Positions 42,970-54,204 are shown, counted from the first letter of the stretch. The stretch is 64,000 bases of DNA from Nocardioides piscis (GCF_011300215.1 NZ_CP049866.1:2666001-2730000), one strand, 5' to 3'. Notes: generated by a model not told the origin, from the sequence alone. Made by a program: numbers and translations.

Positions 42970-44934
42970 CGGGAGGTCGACGGTCACGGTCGTCCCGACG
43001 TCGACGGCTGAATCGACCCGGATGCGCCCGTTGTGGTCGGTGACGATGGCGTCCACGATGGAGAGCCCCAGGCCGGTGCCCTTGGCCTGCATCGCCATGG
43101 CGGCCTCAGAGCGGAAGAACCGCGTGAACAGCTTGTCCTGGTCGGACAGGCTGATCCCGATGCCGTTGTCGACGACCTCCAGCCGCGCACCGCGCGGGCG
43201 GTGAGTCAGCCGGACGGTGACGTTGCCGTCCGGGGGGGTGAACTTGACTGCGTTGTCGACCAGGTTGAGCACGACCCGCTGCAGCGCCTCCGGGTCGCCG
43301 GTGATGGAGACCGACTCATCAGGCAGCTCCAGCACGAGGTTGCGGTCGCGTGACTGCTCCTTCAGCAGGTCGGCACACGAGCTCACCACGTCACGCAGGT
43401 CGAGCGTCCGCCGGTTGCGGACCAGCGGCCCCGCCTCGGCCCGCTCGAGCAGCAGGAGGTTGTTGACGAGCCGCTCGAGCCGGGCGGCATTGCGCAGGAT
43501 CCGATCCACCGCGGTGGTCTGCTGAGGGCTCAGCTCGTCGAAGTCGCCGGCCTTGAGCAGCTCGAGGTAGCCGCGCATGCTCGCCAGCGGGGTCCTCAGC
43601 TCGTGGCTCACCGTCGAGACCAGCTGCTGCTTGACCTTGTCGGCCTCCTGCAGCCGCGAGCGCGCCTCCTGCTCGTCGGTCAGCGCGACCCGGATGGCTG
43701 CCTCGGCGCGCAGCCTGCCGGTGACGTCCTCACCCACCAGGAGATAGCCGACCTGGTGGTCACCACTGATGATCTCGGTGATGCTCAGCGACAGGACAGT
43801 GCGGGCTCCGTCGCCGCGCCGCAGGTCCACGTCGCGGGAGGTGTTCGTCTCAGCCTGCGCCTTCACCACCGTGGGCAGGTGCGGTGGCACGCCGAGGATC
43901 TGCGCATGGTGGTGGAGGTCGCTCTCCGTCAGCAGGACGCTGAGTGGCCGACCGAGGACGTCGGAGGCCGAGCGGCCGAGGATCTCCTCGGCTCCGGTGT
44001 TGAAGTGGGTCACGACCAGGTCGGGGTCGGTCGCGACGAGGAGCGTGTTGGTTGCAGCGTCCAGGATGCGCGCCGTGGTGGCGCTCGCCCGACCCGCGAC
44101 CTCCGTCGACGCTGCCAGCTTCGACTTCTGCTCCTCGAGCTCGCTGAGCAGGACGTCGCGGCTGAGGTGGGTGAGGTGGCGCAGACCGATCTGCCGGTCC
44201 TCGAACAGCTCGAGGGTCCGCCGGTTGACGAGCACGAAGGCCAGCAGCGGGACTGAATAGGCCAGCGCCAGGACCAGCTTGCCCTGGACCCCCTCGATCA
44301 TGACGTCGGCGAGCCCGGAGGTGGGGCGCAGGACGAGCAGTGGGAAGAGCATGCCGTCGAACACCAAGATGGCGAGGAAGGTCAGCGGATAGACCGGGAT
44401 CATGGACCGCGAGCCCAGGCGCGCCTTGGCCCACTCCAGGACGGCGAGGAGCGCGATCAGCTCCACCACGCTGAGCGCCGCCCCGGAGATCTGCTGAACC
44501 CGGGAGGCGTCGAAGAAGGCGGACGGAACGCCATAGACGTTGGTCACCCCGGATGTCTCGAGGGCAGCGTGCGAGAGCTGGAGGGCGACCACGGCAGCCA
44601 GGTCGACGACGACGACCACCGCGATGATCGTGCGGACCACCTGGACGTCGCGGCCCACGATCACCGCCAGGAGCGTCGTGAGGATGAAGGACCCGTAGTA
44701 GACCTGGCCCGACAGCAGCACCACGCCGCCACCCAGCGGCAGGGTGTGTACGGCGCCGAGCAGCCCGCCCATCACCACCATCGCAGCGATCCAGGCGGCG
44801 AGCAGGGGAGCACGGAACTGGCTGCGGAGGGTCGCCAGCAGGAACGGCACCCCGCCGAGCAGGGTGGCGCTGATCAGGAAGAGTCCGAGAGGAGTCATCG
44901 CTTCCGCTGCGTGAGGAGATGGGGGTGGGACCAT
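42964..44934 (-). CDS. membrane-bound PAS sensor histidine kinase
   Basis: About 656 residues. An N-terminal block of six or seven membrane helices (to about residue 235), a short coiled coil (LLSELEEQKSKLAA), a PAS domain (TDPDLVVTHFNTGAEEILGR), HisKA with the phospho-acceptor VSTVSHELRTP (about 435) and an HATPase with NLVDNAVKF, DNGIGI and GTGLGLS. The membrane part looks like a ligand-sensing module rather than a transporter. No response regulator is adjacent, so it is an orphan. ATG 44934 has AGAGG at 7 nt; ATG 44898 is an alternative that removes 12 residues. Confidence 0.88.
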   Translation of the reverse strand: MVPPPSPHAAEAMTPLGLFLISATLLGGVPFLLATLRSQFRAPLLAAWIAAMVVMGGLLGAVHTLPLGGGVVLLSGQVYYGSFILTTLLAVIVGRDVQVVRTIIAVVVVVDLAAVVALQLSHAALETSGVTNVYGVPSAFFDASRVQQISGAALSVVELIALLAVLEWAKARLGSRSMIPVYPLTFLAILVFDGMLFPLLVLRPTSGLADVMIEGVQGKLVLALAYSVPLLAFVLVNRRTLELFEDRQIGLRHLTHLSRDVLLSELEEQKSKLAASTEVAGRASATTARILDAATNTLLVATDPDLVVTHFNTGAEEILGRSASDVLGRPLSVLLTESDLHHHAQILGVPPHLPTVVKAQAETNTSRDVDLRRGDGARTVLSLSITEIISGDHQVGYLLVGEDVTGRLRAEAAIRVALTDEQEARSRLQEADKVKQQLVSTVSHELRTPLASMRGYLELLKAGDFDELSPQQTTAVDRILRNAARLERLVNNLLLLERAEAGPLVRNRRTLDLRDVVSSCADLLKEQSRDRNLVLELPDESVSITGDPEALQRVVLNLVDNAVKFTPPDGNVTVRLTHRPRGARLEVVDNGIGISLSDQDKLFTRFFRSEAAMAMQAKGTGLGLSIVDAIVTDHNGRIRVDSAVDVGTTVTVDLPA

Positions 44935-44956
44935 GGTGGCACCTCTGGCCCGGCAC

Positions 44957-44975
44957 CATCGGTGATTCACCGATG
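44957..44975. repeat. perfect 9+1+9 inverted repeat before the kinase gene
   Basis: CATCGGTGA-T-TCACCGATG lies 22 bases upstream of the kinase start, between it and the methyltransferase. It fits a dimeric regulator site; as RNA it would form an 8-bp stem with a 3-nt loop but no U tract follows. Confidence 0.5.
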
Positions 44976-45001
44976 TGTTGCTCTCCTGTGTCAGAGCTGC
45001 G

Positions 45002-45736
45002 TCAGGAACGGATCGCGTCGATCTCGAGCCTGACGTAGTCGATGACCGGCTCCGTCATGGCGAGCCGGACCCGCCGTACGAAGTCGGCGTGCTCGTCCTC
45101 GGGCAGGGCAGCGAGGTGGGAGCCGAGGTTGACCGCGGCCAGATAGGTCTCCAGCAGGTCGGGGTCGTCGAGCCGCAGCGGATCGGGACGCAACCGCACG
45201 TCCTCGACCGCGAAGCCAGCGCGTTCGAGGCTGGCCCGCGTCTCGTCCACGCCCTTGAACGACGTGCCGAACTTGCCGCTGCCGGTCACCTCGACGAGGG
45301 CGGCGGTCATCACCGCCAGCTGGCCCTGGCCGCCGCAGTCCGAGGTGAGGCGGGCGCCGGGGCGCATCACCGCCGCGAGGTTGGCGAACAGCAGGTCGTG
45401 GTCGCTGATCCAATGGAGGGCTGCGACGCTCATGACGGCATCGACCGGTTCCGCGATCGGCAGGGGACGGGTCAGGTCGGCGACGTGGAGCTCTGCCCGG
45501 GGCCCGAGGCGGTCACGTGCGGCGTTGATCATCTGCTGGGACCCGTCGACGCCGATCAGGTGCACATGGGGCCAGCGGGTCAGCAGCGCAGCCCCGTCGC
45601 GACCTGTGCCGCAACCTGCGTCGAGAACCCGCTCGTCGCCGACCAGCCGCATGCGCCCCAGCACCCGCTGTCCCCACTGCTCGTGGGGGAGCGGCAGGGC
45701 GTCGTAGGTGGTCGCATCCCATTCCCGCGTCGCCAT
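45002..45736 (-). CDS. class I SAM-dependent methyltransferase (trans-aconitate type)
   Basis: 244 residues. SAM motif I is VLDAGCGTGRDGAAL (about residue 37) with LIGVDGSQQMI next; overall pattern and length are like trans-aconitate 2-methyltransferase and its relatives. Substrate uncertain. The ATG overlaps the aidB stop (TGATG); GTG 45739 is also possible. Same strand and probably same transcript as aidB. Confidence 0.82.
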   Translation of the reverse strand: MATREWDATTYDALPLPHEQWGQRVLGRMRLVGDERVLDAGCGTGRDGAALLTRWPHVHLIGVDGSQQMINAARDRLGPRAELHVADLTRPLPIAEPVDAVMSVAALHWISDHDLLFANLAAVMRPGARLTSDCGGQGQLAVMTAALVEVTGSGKFGTSFKGVDETRASLERAGFAVEDVRLRPDPLRLDDPDLLETYLAAVNLGSHLAALPEDEHADFVRRVRLAMTEPVIDYVRLEIDAIRS

Positions 45737-47367
45737 CACACGACCGGAGTCGTCCGGTCCACGATGGCGCGGAGGTCGCCACCGGACAGCGTGCCGAACG
45801 TGCCGTTGTAGGCCGTCCCGAGCCGTGACGAGCAGAAGGCGTCGGCCACGTCGGCAGGGCCGTGGCGGACGAGCAGTGACCCCTGCAGGCAGGCCGCCAT
45901 CTGGCCGGCCAGCCGACGGGCCGACACCTCGAGCGAGCCGACGTCACCGAGCAGCGCCAGGGTGTCGTCGATCGCGGCATCGAGCCGGACATCGCCTCCA
46001 CGCGCCGCACCGACCTCGTTGATCCAGGCATCGAGGACCTCGGGCTCGCGCGAGAGCGCACGCAGGACGTCGAGGGCGTTGACGTTGCCGGATCCCTCCC
46101 AGATCGAGTTGAGCGGGGACTCGCGAAACAGCAGGGGCAGTCCCGAGTCCTCGACGTAGCCGTTGCCGCCGAGGCACTCCAGCGCCTCGGCGACCATGAA
46201 CGGGGTTCGCTTGCAGACCCAGAACTTCGCCAGGGGCAGCGCGATCCGGCGCAGTGCTGCCTCGTGCGCGACGTCCGGCTGGTCGACGGCTGCTGCCAGA
46301 CGCATGGCCAGGGCAGTCGCCGCCTCGGACTCGACGGCGAGGTCCGCGATGACGTTCTGCATCAACGGCTTGTCGACGAGGCGACCACCGAAGGCGCTCC
46401 GGTGGGAGACGTGCCAGGACGCCTCCGCCAGCGACCGCCGCATCAGCGCCGCAGACCCCAGGACGCAGTCGAGCCGGGTGGCGGCGACCATCTCGATGAT
46501 GGTCCGCACGCCGCGCCCCTCGTCGCCGAGGCGCTGGGCCAGGGTGCCGTCGAACTCCAGCTCGGAGGAGGCGTTGGAGCGGTTGCCGAGCTTGTCCTTG
46601 AGCCGCACCACGTCGAGCTGGTTGCGCGTGCCGTCGGCCAGCACGCGGGGCACCACGAAACAGGTGACTCCACCGGCCGTCTGGGCCAGGACGAGGAACA
46701 TGTCGTTCATCGGTGCGCTGGTGAACCACTTGTGCCCGTGGAGGGTGTACCACCCGTCCTCGGCGGTCGGACGGGCCTGCGTGACGTTGGCGCGGACGTC
46801 CGAGCCGCCCTGCTTCTCGGTCATGCCCATCCCGGCGAGCGCTCCGACCTTGTCCGACCGGGCTCGCACGCCCGGGTCGTAGCGACGCGAGGCCAGCAGC
46901 GGAGTCCACTCCTTGGCGATGGCGTCGTCGGCTCGCAGCGCCGGCACGGCGGCATACGTCATCGAGACGGGGCAGCCGTGGCCCGGCTCGGTCTGTCCCC
47001 AGGCGAAGAAGCCGGCGGCGCGGCGAAGGTGGGGATGGGGCTGCTCGGACTCCCACGGCGCAGCCGCGAGGCCGTGCCCCACCGCGCGCTCCATCAGCCA
47101 GTGCCAGGAGGGGTGGAACTCGACCTCGTCGATGCGCTCACCGAAGCGGTCGTACGGCGTCAGGCGCGGCTCGTGCCGGTTGGCGAGAAGGCCGTGCTCG
47201 CGCGCCTCTGCCGTGCCGGCCTCGCGCCCGAGCAGGGTGAGGTCCTCGACCATGTCTGGTGTGCCGTGTCGGGTGATCGCTTCGGTGAGGGCGAGGTCTG
47301 AGGTGACCACGTTGTGGCCGACCAGCGGGGGGCTCTGGTTGGCGGTTGCCCGGAATGCAGGGTCCAT
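45736..47367 (-). CDS. aidB: AidB-like acyl-CoA dehydrogenase family flavoprotein
   Basis: 543 residues. It follows Escherichia coli AidB along its length: N-terminal GHNVVTSDLALTEAITRHG, then FHPSWHWLM, GMGMTEKQGGSDV, LKDKLGNRSNAS and SPLNSIWEGSGNVNALDVLR. AidB binds DNA and is induced by alkylation; it has little dehydrogenase activity. The start at 47367 (MDPAFRATANQ) is chosen because TACGGT lies 6 nt before it; the upstream frame extension is rejected. It shares a symmetric -10 with the BrkB-family gene. Confidence 0.88.
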   Translation of the reverse strand: MDPAFRATANQSPPLVGHNVVTSDLALTEAITRHGTPDMVEDLTLLGREAGTAEAREHGLLANRHEPRLTPYDRFGERIDEVEFHPSWHWLMERAVGHGLAAAPWESEQPHPHLRRAAGFFAWGQTEPGHGCPVSMTYAAVPALRADDAIAKEWTPLLASRRYDPGVRARSDKVGALAGMGMTEKQGGSDVRANVTQARPTAEDGWYTLHGHKWFTSAPMNDMFLVLAQTAGGVTCFVVPRVLADGTRNQLDVVRLKDKLGNRSNASSELEFDGTLAQRLGDEGRGVRTIIEMVAATRLDCVLGSAALMRRSLAEASWHVSHRSAFGGRLVDKPLMQNVIADLAVESEAATALAMRLAAAVDQPDVAHEAALRRIALPLAKFWVCKRTPFMVAEALECLGGNGYVEDSGLPLLFRESPLNSIWEGSGNVNALDVLRALSREPEVLDAWINEVGAARGGDVRLDAAIDDTLALLGDVGSLEVSARRLAGQMAACLQGSLLVRHGPADVADAFCSSRLGTAYNGTFGTLSGGDLRAIVDRTTPVV

Positions 47368-47372
47368 GTGGA

Positions 47373-47379
47373 TACCGTA
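47373..47379. promoter_or_regulatory. symmetric bidirectional -10 for aidB and yihY-like gene
   Basis: TACCGTA. Read plus, TACCGT (47373-47378) is 6 nt before ATG 47385; read minus, TACGGT (47379-47374) is 6 nt before ATG 47367. Both starts are leaderless in form. Confidence 0.6.
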
Positions 47380-47384
47380 GGTCC

Positions 47385-48386
47385 ATGGTCGCGGGGAGTG
47401 GGCAACATCGCGTGCTCGCCTCGATCGAGTCACGGTGGCTGACCGTGCGGGACAACGTCTGGCGGCTCGTCGTCGCCACTGTCGGCTCCTGCATGCGCTA
47501 CCGCGTCACCGGCCTGGCGGCGGAGGCGGCGTTCTTCGCCGTGTTGTCGGTGCCGCCACTGATCTTCGCCCTCGCCGGCGCGGTCGGCTACGTCTCCGAA
47601 CAGTTCGCTCCCGCCGACGTCGCTGAGGTCCGCGACGCCATCATCGCCCTGGCGTCACGCGGGCTGACCGAGCAGGCCGTCGACGAGGTGATCAAGAAGA
47701 CGATCGACTCCGTGCTCGAAGGTGGGCGGTTCGATGTCATCTCCGTCGGCTTCGTGCTGGCGCTGTGGTCGGGGTCGAGAGCCCTCAACGTCTTCGTCGA
47801 CACCATCACGATCATGCACGGCCTGGGCGGCCACCGGGGCATCGTGAAGACGCGGGCGCTGTCCTTCGTCCTCTACATCCTGGCGATGATCACCGGGATG
47901 GTGTCCCTGCCCCTGGTGGTCGCCGGGCCCTCGCTGATCCGGACGTGGCTGCCCGAGTCGGCGGAGTTCGTGACGTCGTTCTACTGGCCGATCGTCATCC
48001 TGCTGTGCATCTGCTTCCTGGCGACGCTCTACCACGTGTCCGTGCCGGTGCGGACCAGCTGGGCCTTCAACCTCCCGGGCGCGACCTTCTCCTTGGCGGC
48101 GTGGCTGGCGGGGTCCTACGCGTTGCGCTGGGTGCTCACCGTCACCGCCGCGGAGTCGCGCTCCATCTATGGCCCGCTCGCGGCGCCGATCGCCATCTTG
48201 CTGTGGCTCTATCTCCTCTCCATCGCGGTCCTGATCGGAGCGGCCGTCAATGCGGCCTTCGACACGGTCTTCCCCCAGGGCGCCACGACGCGGGCTCGCA
48301 ACGAGCTGGTCCAGCACCTGCGACAGGCCATCACCTCCAAGGACATCGCCGAGGCCGACGGCGTGAAAGACTCCCGCCGTGCTTGA
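47385..48386 (+). CDS. YihY/BrkB family membrane protein
   Basis: 333 residues with six membrane helices. Family features are RVTGLAAEAAFFAVLSVPPLIFALAG early and GATFSLAAWLAGSYALRW later (each within one helix), ending YGPLAAPIAILLWLYL. Called virulence factor BrkB or RNase BN by older annotation, its true function is unknown. The start is fixed by the symmetric -10 just upstream. The 3' end overlaps the potassium-channel gene by 8 nt. Confidence 0.85.
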   Translation: MVAGSGQHRVLASIESRWLTVRDNVWRLVVATVGSCMRYRVTGLAAEAAFFAVLSVPPLIFALAGAVGYVSEQFAPADVAEVRDAIIALASRGLTEQAVDEVIKKTIDSVLEGGRFDVISVGFVLALWSGSRALNVFVDTITIMHGLGGHRGIVKTRALSFVLYILAMITGMVSLPLVVAGPSLIRTWLPESAEFVTSFYWPIVILLCICFLATLYHVSVPVRTSWAFNLPGATFSLAAWLAGSYALRWVLTVTAAESRSIYGPLAAPIAILLWLYLLSIAVLIGAAVNAAFDTVFPQGATTRARNELVQHLRQAITSKDIAEADGVKDSRRA

Positions 48387-49482
48387 CGAACCCGCCACCT
48401 CCGCAGCCTCGCGCCGTGCGGACATCGCGCTGCCGGACGTGGTGCGGTCGCCGTGGTGGGAGCTCGGCCGGCGGGTGCTGGCCGCCATGGCGATCCTGGT
48501 CGGCACCATGCTGCTGGTCTACTTCGACCGCGAGGGCTATGTCGACGGCAACGACCCCGAGAACAAGATCAGCCTGATCGACTCGATCTACTACACGACC
48601 GTCACCCTCAGCACCACGGGGTACGGCGACATCGCGCCGGTCACCGACAGGGCGCGGCTCATCAACGCATTCATCATCACCCCGGCCCGCATCGCCTTCC
48701 TGGTGCTGCTGATCGGAACCACCCTGGAGGTCCTTGCCTCCCAGGGACGCGAGCTGTTCCGGGTCGCCCGGTGGAGGAAGATCATGGGAGAGCAGGACCA
48801 CGTCGTCGTCGTCGGCTACGGCACCAAGGGCCGCAGCGCCGTCCAGACCATCGTCAACAACGGTCAGGACCCGGAGGCCATCGTCGTCGTCGACCCGAGC
48901 GCGCTCGCGCTCGAGGAGGCCCACAGCGACGGTCTGGCGGTCGTCACCGGGGACGCGACCCGTCGCGAGGTGCTGCGCAGGGCGGGTGTCCAGACGGCGA
49001 GCCAGGTCATCATCACCACCGACCGGGACGACACCAACGTGCTCTCGACCCTCACCGTGCGGCAGCTCAACCCCGACGCCTGGATCGTGGCCGCGGTCCG
49101 TGAGCAGGAGAACGTCCCGCTGATGCGCCAGTCCGGCGCCAACTCCGTCATCACCTCCTCCGACGCCGTCGGGCGACTGCTCGGCCTCTCGTCGGTCTCG
49201 CCGATGCTGGGATCGGTGATGGAGGACCTGCTGACCTATGGCGACGGACTGGAGGTCGCCGAGCGCGACCTGCTCGTCACCGAGGTCGGCAAGCCGCCGC
49301 AGTCGCTGCCCGACCAGGTGATCGCGGTCGTCCGCGACGAGCAGGTCTATCGCTACTTCGACCCAGTCGTCACGCTCCTGGCCCGCGGTGACCGGCTCAT
49401 CGTCGTACGCCCGGCCAAGGAGCTGCCGTGGGCGCCCCGCCCCGGGACCCATGGCGAGGACCGGGCCGAAGATCACGACTGA
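48379..49482 (+). CDS. two-helix potassium channel with RCK domain
   Basis: 367 residues. A GTG start inside the yihY-like gene; first helix LAAMAILVGTMLLVYF, pore loop with selectivity filter TTGYGD (about residue 80), second helix AFIITPARIAFLVLLIGTTLEV, then a TrkA-N/RCK fold beginning HVVVVGYGTKGRSAVQ and a TrkA-C domain from about residue 285. The order is that of gated K+ channels such as MthK. The RCK pocket would bind nucleotide or ion. It overlaps the convergent DUF3253 gene by 10 nt. Confidence 0.9.
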   Translation: MLDEPATSAASRRADIALPDVVRSPWWELGRRVLAAMAILVGTMLLVYFDREGYVDGNDPENKISLIDSIYYTTVTLSTTGYGDIAPVTDRARLINAFIITPARIAFLVLLIGTTLEVLASQGRELFRVARWRKIMGEQDHVVVVGYGTKGRSAVQTIVNNGQDPEAIVVVDPSALALEEAHSDGLAVVTGDATRREVLRRAGVQTASQVIITTDRDDTNVLSTLTVRQLNPDAWIVAAVREQENVPLMRQSGANSVITSSDAVGRLLGLSSVSPMLGSVMEDLLTYGDGLEVAERDLLVTEVGKPPQSLPDQVIAVVRDEQVYRYFDPVVTLLARGDRLIVVRPAKELPWAPRPGTHGEDRAEDHD

Positions 49483-49979
49483 GGCGCACGCTCCAGCGAG
49501 GGCCCGGGCGCGATCCTGACGGGACCCCTGGCCGTGCGTACGTCGACGCGCTGACCCTTCTGCTGGACCACGACCACGTCGTGCGCAGCCAGCTCCGAGG
49601 CGACCTCCCGGGCGACCGGGACCACGTCGCGCCAGCCTTCCCCGCCGACGACGCGCGCCGCGTCGCTGGGGCAGATGGTCGTCCCGTCGCGGTGTCGCAG
49701 CAAGGCCCGGATGGTCGCGGCCAGGCGCTCGCGCAGCCCCGTCTCGGTGGGCACCTCCCACCAGGGTTCACCACGTTCACCCAGCGCGACCTTGGCGTCG
49801 TCGACCATCGGCCGCGCTGCGTCGCCGCGGGTGCCGACGAGTCGTCGTGCTCGCATCAGCTCCGCAACGAGCTCGGTGCGGAACTTCTCAGGGATGCGGG
49901 AGTCGGTGGCGCGCCACTTGCGACCGTTCACCACGATGTGGTGCCCGTCGGGAGTGTGCTCGACCTCGGGGTCGCTCAT
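49473..49979 (-). CDS. DUF3253 family protein
   Basis: 168 residues. The first part (RATDSRIPEKFRTELVAELM, then VALGERGEPWWE) and the second part (TICPSDAARVVGGEGWRDVV, then RTARGPVRIAPG) are two blocks of unknown function often fused in actinobacteria. The second has winged-helix-like spacing. No catalytic residues recognised. It converges on the potassium channel gene and precedes the Lys-rich gene. Confidence 0.78.
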   Translation of the reverse strand: MSDPEVEHTPDGHHIVVNGRKWRATDSRIPEKFRTELVAELMRARRLVGTRGDAARPMVDDAKVALGERGEPWWEVPTETGLRERLAATIRALLRHRDGTTICPSDAARVVGGEGWRDVVPVAREVASELAAHDVVVVQQKGQRVDVRTARGPVRIAPGPSLERAPQS

Positions 49980-50000
49980 GGCGCGCCGTCGCCGTGTGGG

Positions 50001-50642
50001 TCAGCCCTTGTCCGTCTCGGCTGCCTTGGTCAGGACCTCTGCCTCGCTGCGGATCGCCTTGGCGGCCGAGGTGTCGATCAGCGGCTTGTCATCGACGGCC
50101 GGCAGGTCGGCGGTGGCAGGCGCGGCCGGTGCAGCGGGCTCCGCGGCCGGGGCGGGGGCGGGGGCGGCTGGCTTCGGGGCCTTGACGGCCTTGACGCCTT
50201 TGGTGGCCTTGACTGGCTTGACCGGCTTGCCTGCCTTGGCAGCGGCGAGGGCGGGACCCGCGGTCGCTGCCTTGGCCGAGGGAGCCTTCTTCACCGGTGC
50301 CTTCTTGGCGGGCAGCTTCGCCCCCGGCGTCTTCTTGACGGGCGCCTTCTTGGTTGCGGGTGCCTTCTTCGCTGGGGCCGCGGGGGCCTTCACAACCGGT
50401 GCCTCGGCGACCGGCGCCTTCTTGGCGGGTGCCTTGGCCACTGGTGCCGCCTCGGCGGGTGGGGTGGTGACCGGGGTGGCAGCCTGGGACTCGCCGCCCT
50501 TCCCCTGCCCGGCGGCCCGGCTGAGGACGTGCGCCGTCGACTTGGCGCCGGTCGCCGCCAGCCCGACTGCCTGGCCGGCTACTGCGGCCGTGGCCCTGGC
50601 CGGGTAGGTGATCGCGTCCGTGACCTTCTTGATGGAGATCAT
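50001..50642 (-). CDS. Lys/Ala/Pro-rich histone H1-like protein
   Basis: 213 residues. A mildly hydrophobic N terminus (ISIKKVTDAITYPARATAAV) is followed by about 110 residues of imperfect KKAPV / AKKAP repeats, very like the tails of bacterial histone-like proteins, then a conserved-looking acidic end (DTSAAKAIRSEAEVL). AGAGGA lies before the ATG at 50642. It may bind nucleic acid or polyanions; that is inference from composition. It lies just after katG on the same strand, so could be part of the furA-katG transcript. Confidence 0.65.
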   Translation of the reverse strand: MISIKKVTDAITYPARATAAVAGQAVGLAATGAKSTAHVLSRAAGQGKGGESQAATPVTTPPAEAAPVAKAPAKKAPVAEAPVVKAPAAPAKKAPATKKAPVKKTPGAKLPAKKAPVKKAPSAKAATAGPALAAAKAGKPVKPVKATKGVKAVKAPKPAAPAPAPAAEPAAPAAPATADLPAVDDKPLIDTSAAKAIRSEAEVLTKAAETDKG

Positions 50643-50695
50643 GTGGTTCCTCTCGTCGTTGGTCGTGCTTGCCCGGGACTGCTGGTGAGTCCTGG

Positions 50696-53435
<2,740 letters not shown>

Positions 53436-53441
53436 GCTGCC

Positions 53442-53470
53442 AACGTAGAGGACTGTCTGGAACAGTTCAA
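53442..53470 (-). promoter_or_regulatory. furA-katG promoter
   Basis: On the minus strand: -35 TTGAAC (53470-53465), 17-bp spacer, -10 TACGTT (53447-53442), then 6 nt to the GTG start. The transcript would begin at the start codon. Confidence 0.7.
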
Positions 53471-53473
53471 GAC
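53455..53473. promoter_or_regulatory. 19-bp palindromic FurA operator candidate
   Basis: GTCTnGAACnGTTCnAGAC: 16 of 19 positions are symmetric, the exceptions being the centre and one pair. It covers the -35 of furA, the expected place for self-repression. Confidence 0.6.
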
Positions 53474-53749
53474 TGGGGGTCGGCCGGACCGCACCGGCGG
53501 GGGCGCTCGGGTCCTCCGCCGGTGCGGAGAGCGTGTTGCCACCCTCATGGCCGGGGTAAGGGTCGGGCCCGAGGCCACCCAAACTCGCCATCCGCACGCC
53601 AGTCCCTCCCATGAGGAGCAGCCAGGCTTACGCCATCGTAACCGTTGGTTAGGGTCTCGGAGGGCAACGGGAGAAAATTGTGGGAAGCGGACCAGATCGT
53701 GTCCGTCCCGTGTCTTTTCGTCAGACCCCTGGCCGTCCGGGAACGAACA
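53474..53749. other. gene-free stretch upstream of furA
   Basis: 276 bases without a supported gene. A lone TAGGGT at 53650-53655 (plus) could be a -10 box; nothing else is recognised. Longer minus-strand readings through here belong to out-of-frame extension of furA. Confidence 0.4.
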
Positions 53750-53777
53750 AGCCCCCCGGCCGTGAGGCCGAGGGGCT
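53750..53777. terminator. terminator of the tRNA cluster
   Basis: Arms AGCCCCCCGGCC and GGCCGAGGGGCT with a GTGA loop, one mismatch. It lies just past the 3' end of tRNA-Val; on the minus strand it is followed by TTGTT. Confidence 0.75.
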
Positions 53778-53786
53778 GTGTCGATC

Positions 53787-53861
53787 TGGTGGGCGATACT
53801 GGGTTTGAACCAGTGACCTCTTCCGTGTCAGGGAAGCGCGCTACCGCTGCGCCAATCGCCC
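53787..53861 (-). tRNA. tRNA-Val(GAC)
   Basis: Acceptor GGGCGAT pairs ATCGCCC; the anticodon stem-loop is CTTCC-CTGACAC-GGAAG, anticodon GAC; T loop GGTTCAAACC. CCA is encoded (53787-53789). Last of three tRNAs. Confidence 0.95.
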
Positions 53862-53888
53862 GAGGTCGTGCTGTTCAGTTGTGGAGCT

Positions 53889-53962
53889 TGGAGGTGGGTA
53901 CGGGATTTGAACCCGTGTACACGGATTTGCAGTCCGTTGCCTCGCCTCTCGGCCAACCCACC
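53889..53962 (-). tRNA. tRNA-Cys(GCA)
   Basis: Acceptor GGTGGGT pairs ACCCACC, anticodon loop CTGCAAA (anticodon GCA), discriminator U as required by CysRS, CCA encoded. Confidence 0.95.
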
Positions 53963-54008
53963 ACGGAGGCCTTCCCAGAAGCAGAAGGCACGGGGAGAGA
54001 CCTCTCCG

Positions 54009-54081
54009 AGCGGACAACGAGACTCGAACTCGCGACCTCAACCTTGGCAAGGTTGCGCTCTACCAACTGAGCTATGTCCGC
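54009..54081 (-). tRNA. tRNA-Gly(GCC)
   Basis: Acceptor GCGGACA pairs TGTCCGC, anticodon loop TTGCCAA (GCC), discriminator U; CCA is not encoded. First of the Gly-Cys-Val cluster, an order common in actinobacteria. Confidence 0.95.
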
Positions 54082-54122
54082 ACGCAATTTCCACCGGGGA
54101 ACCGGCGTCAAGTGCGAGCAGA

Positions 54123-54151
54123 ACAGTAGCCGATGCCCCCACGCGCACCAA
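54123..54151 (-). promoter_or_regulatory. promoter of the tRNA cluster
   Basis: Minus strand: TTGGTG (54151-54146), 17-bp spacer, TACTGT (54128-54123), giving a start near 54115 and a 5' leader of about 35 nt before tRNA-Gly. Confidence 0.45.
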
Positions 54152-54204
54152 ACCCGGGTCGGACGACGCGTGTCGACACGACACCACGCGAAGCGGGTCC
54201 TGCC

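Noticed and set aside
50050..50480. DNA tandem repeat or CRISPR-like array in the Lys-rich gene
   Set aside because: The periodicity is codon-level (AAG AAG GCN CCN) with no constant repeat or spacers.
53436..53612. N-terminal extension of FurA
   Set aside because: It covers the -10, -35 and the palindrome; the family begins at GTG 53435.
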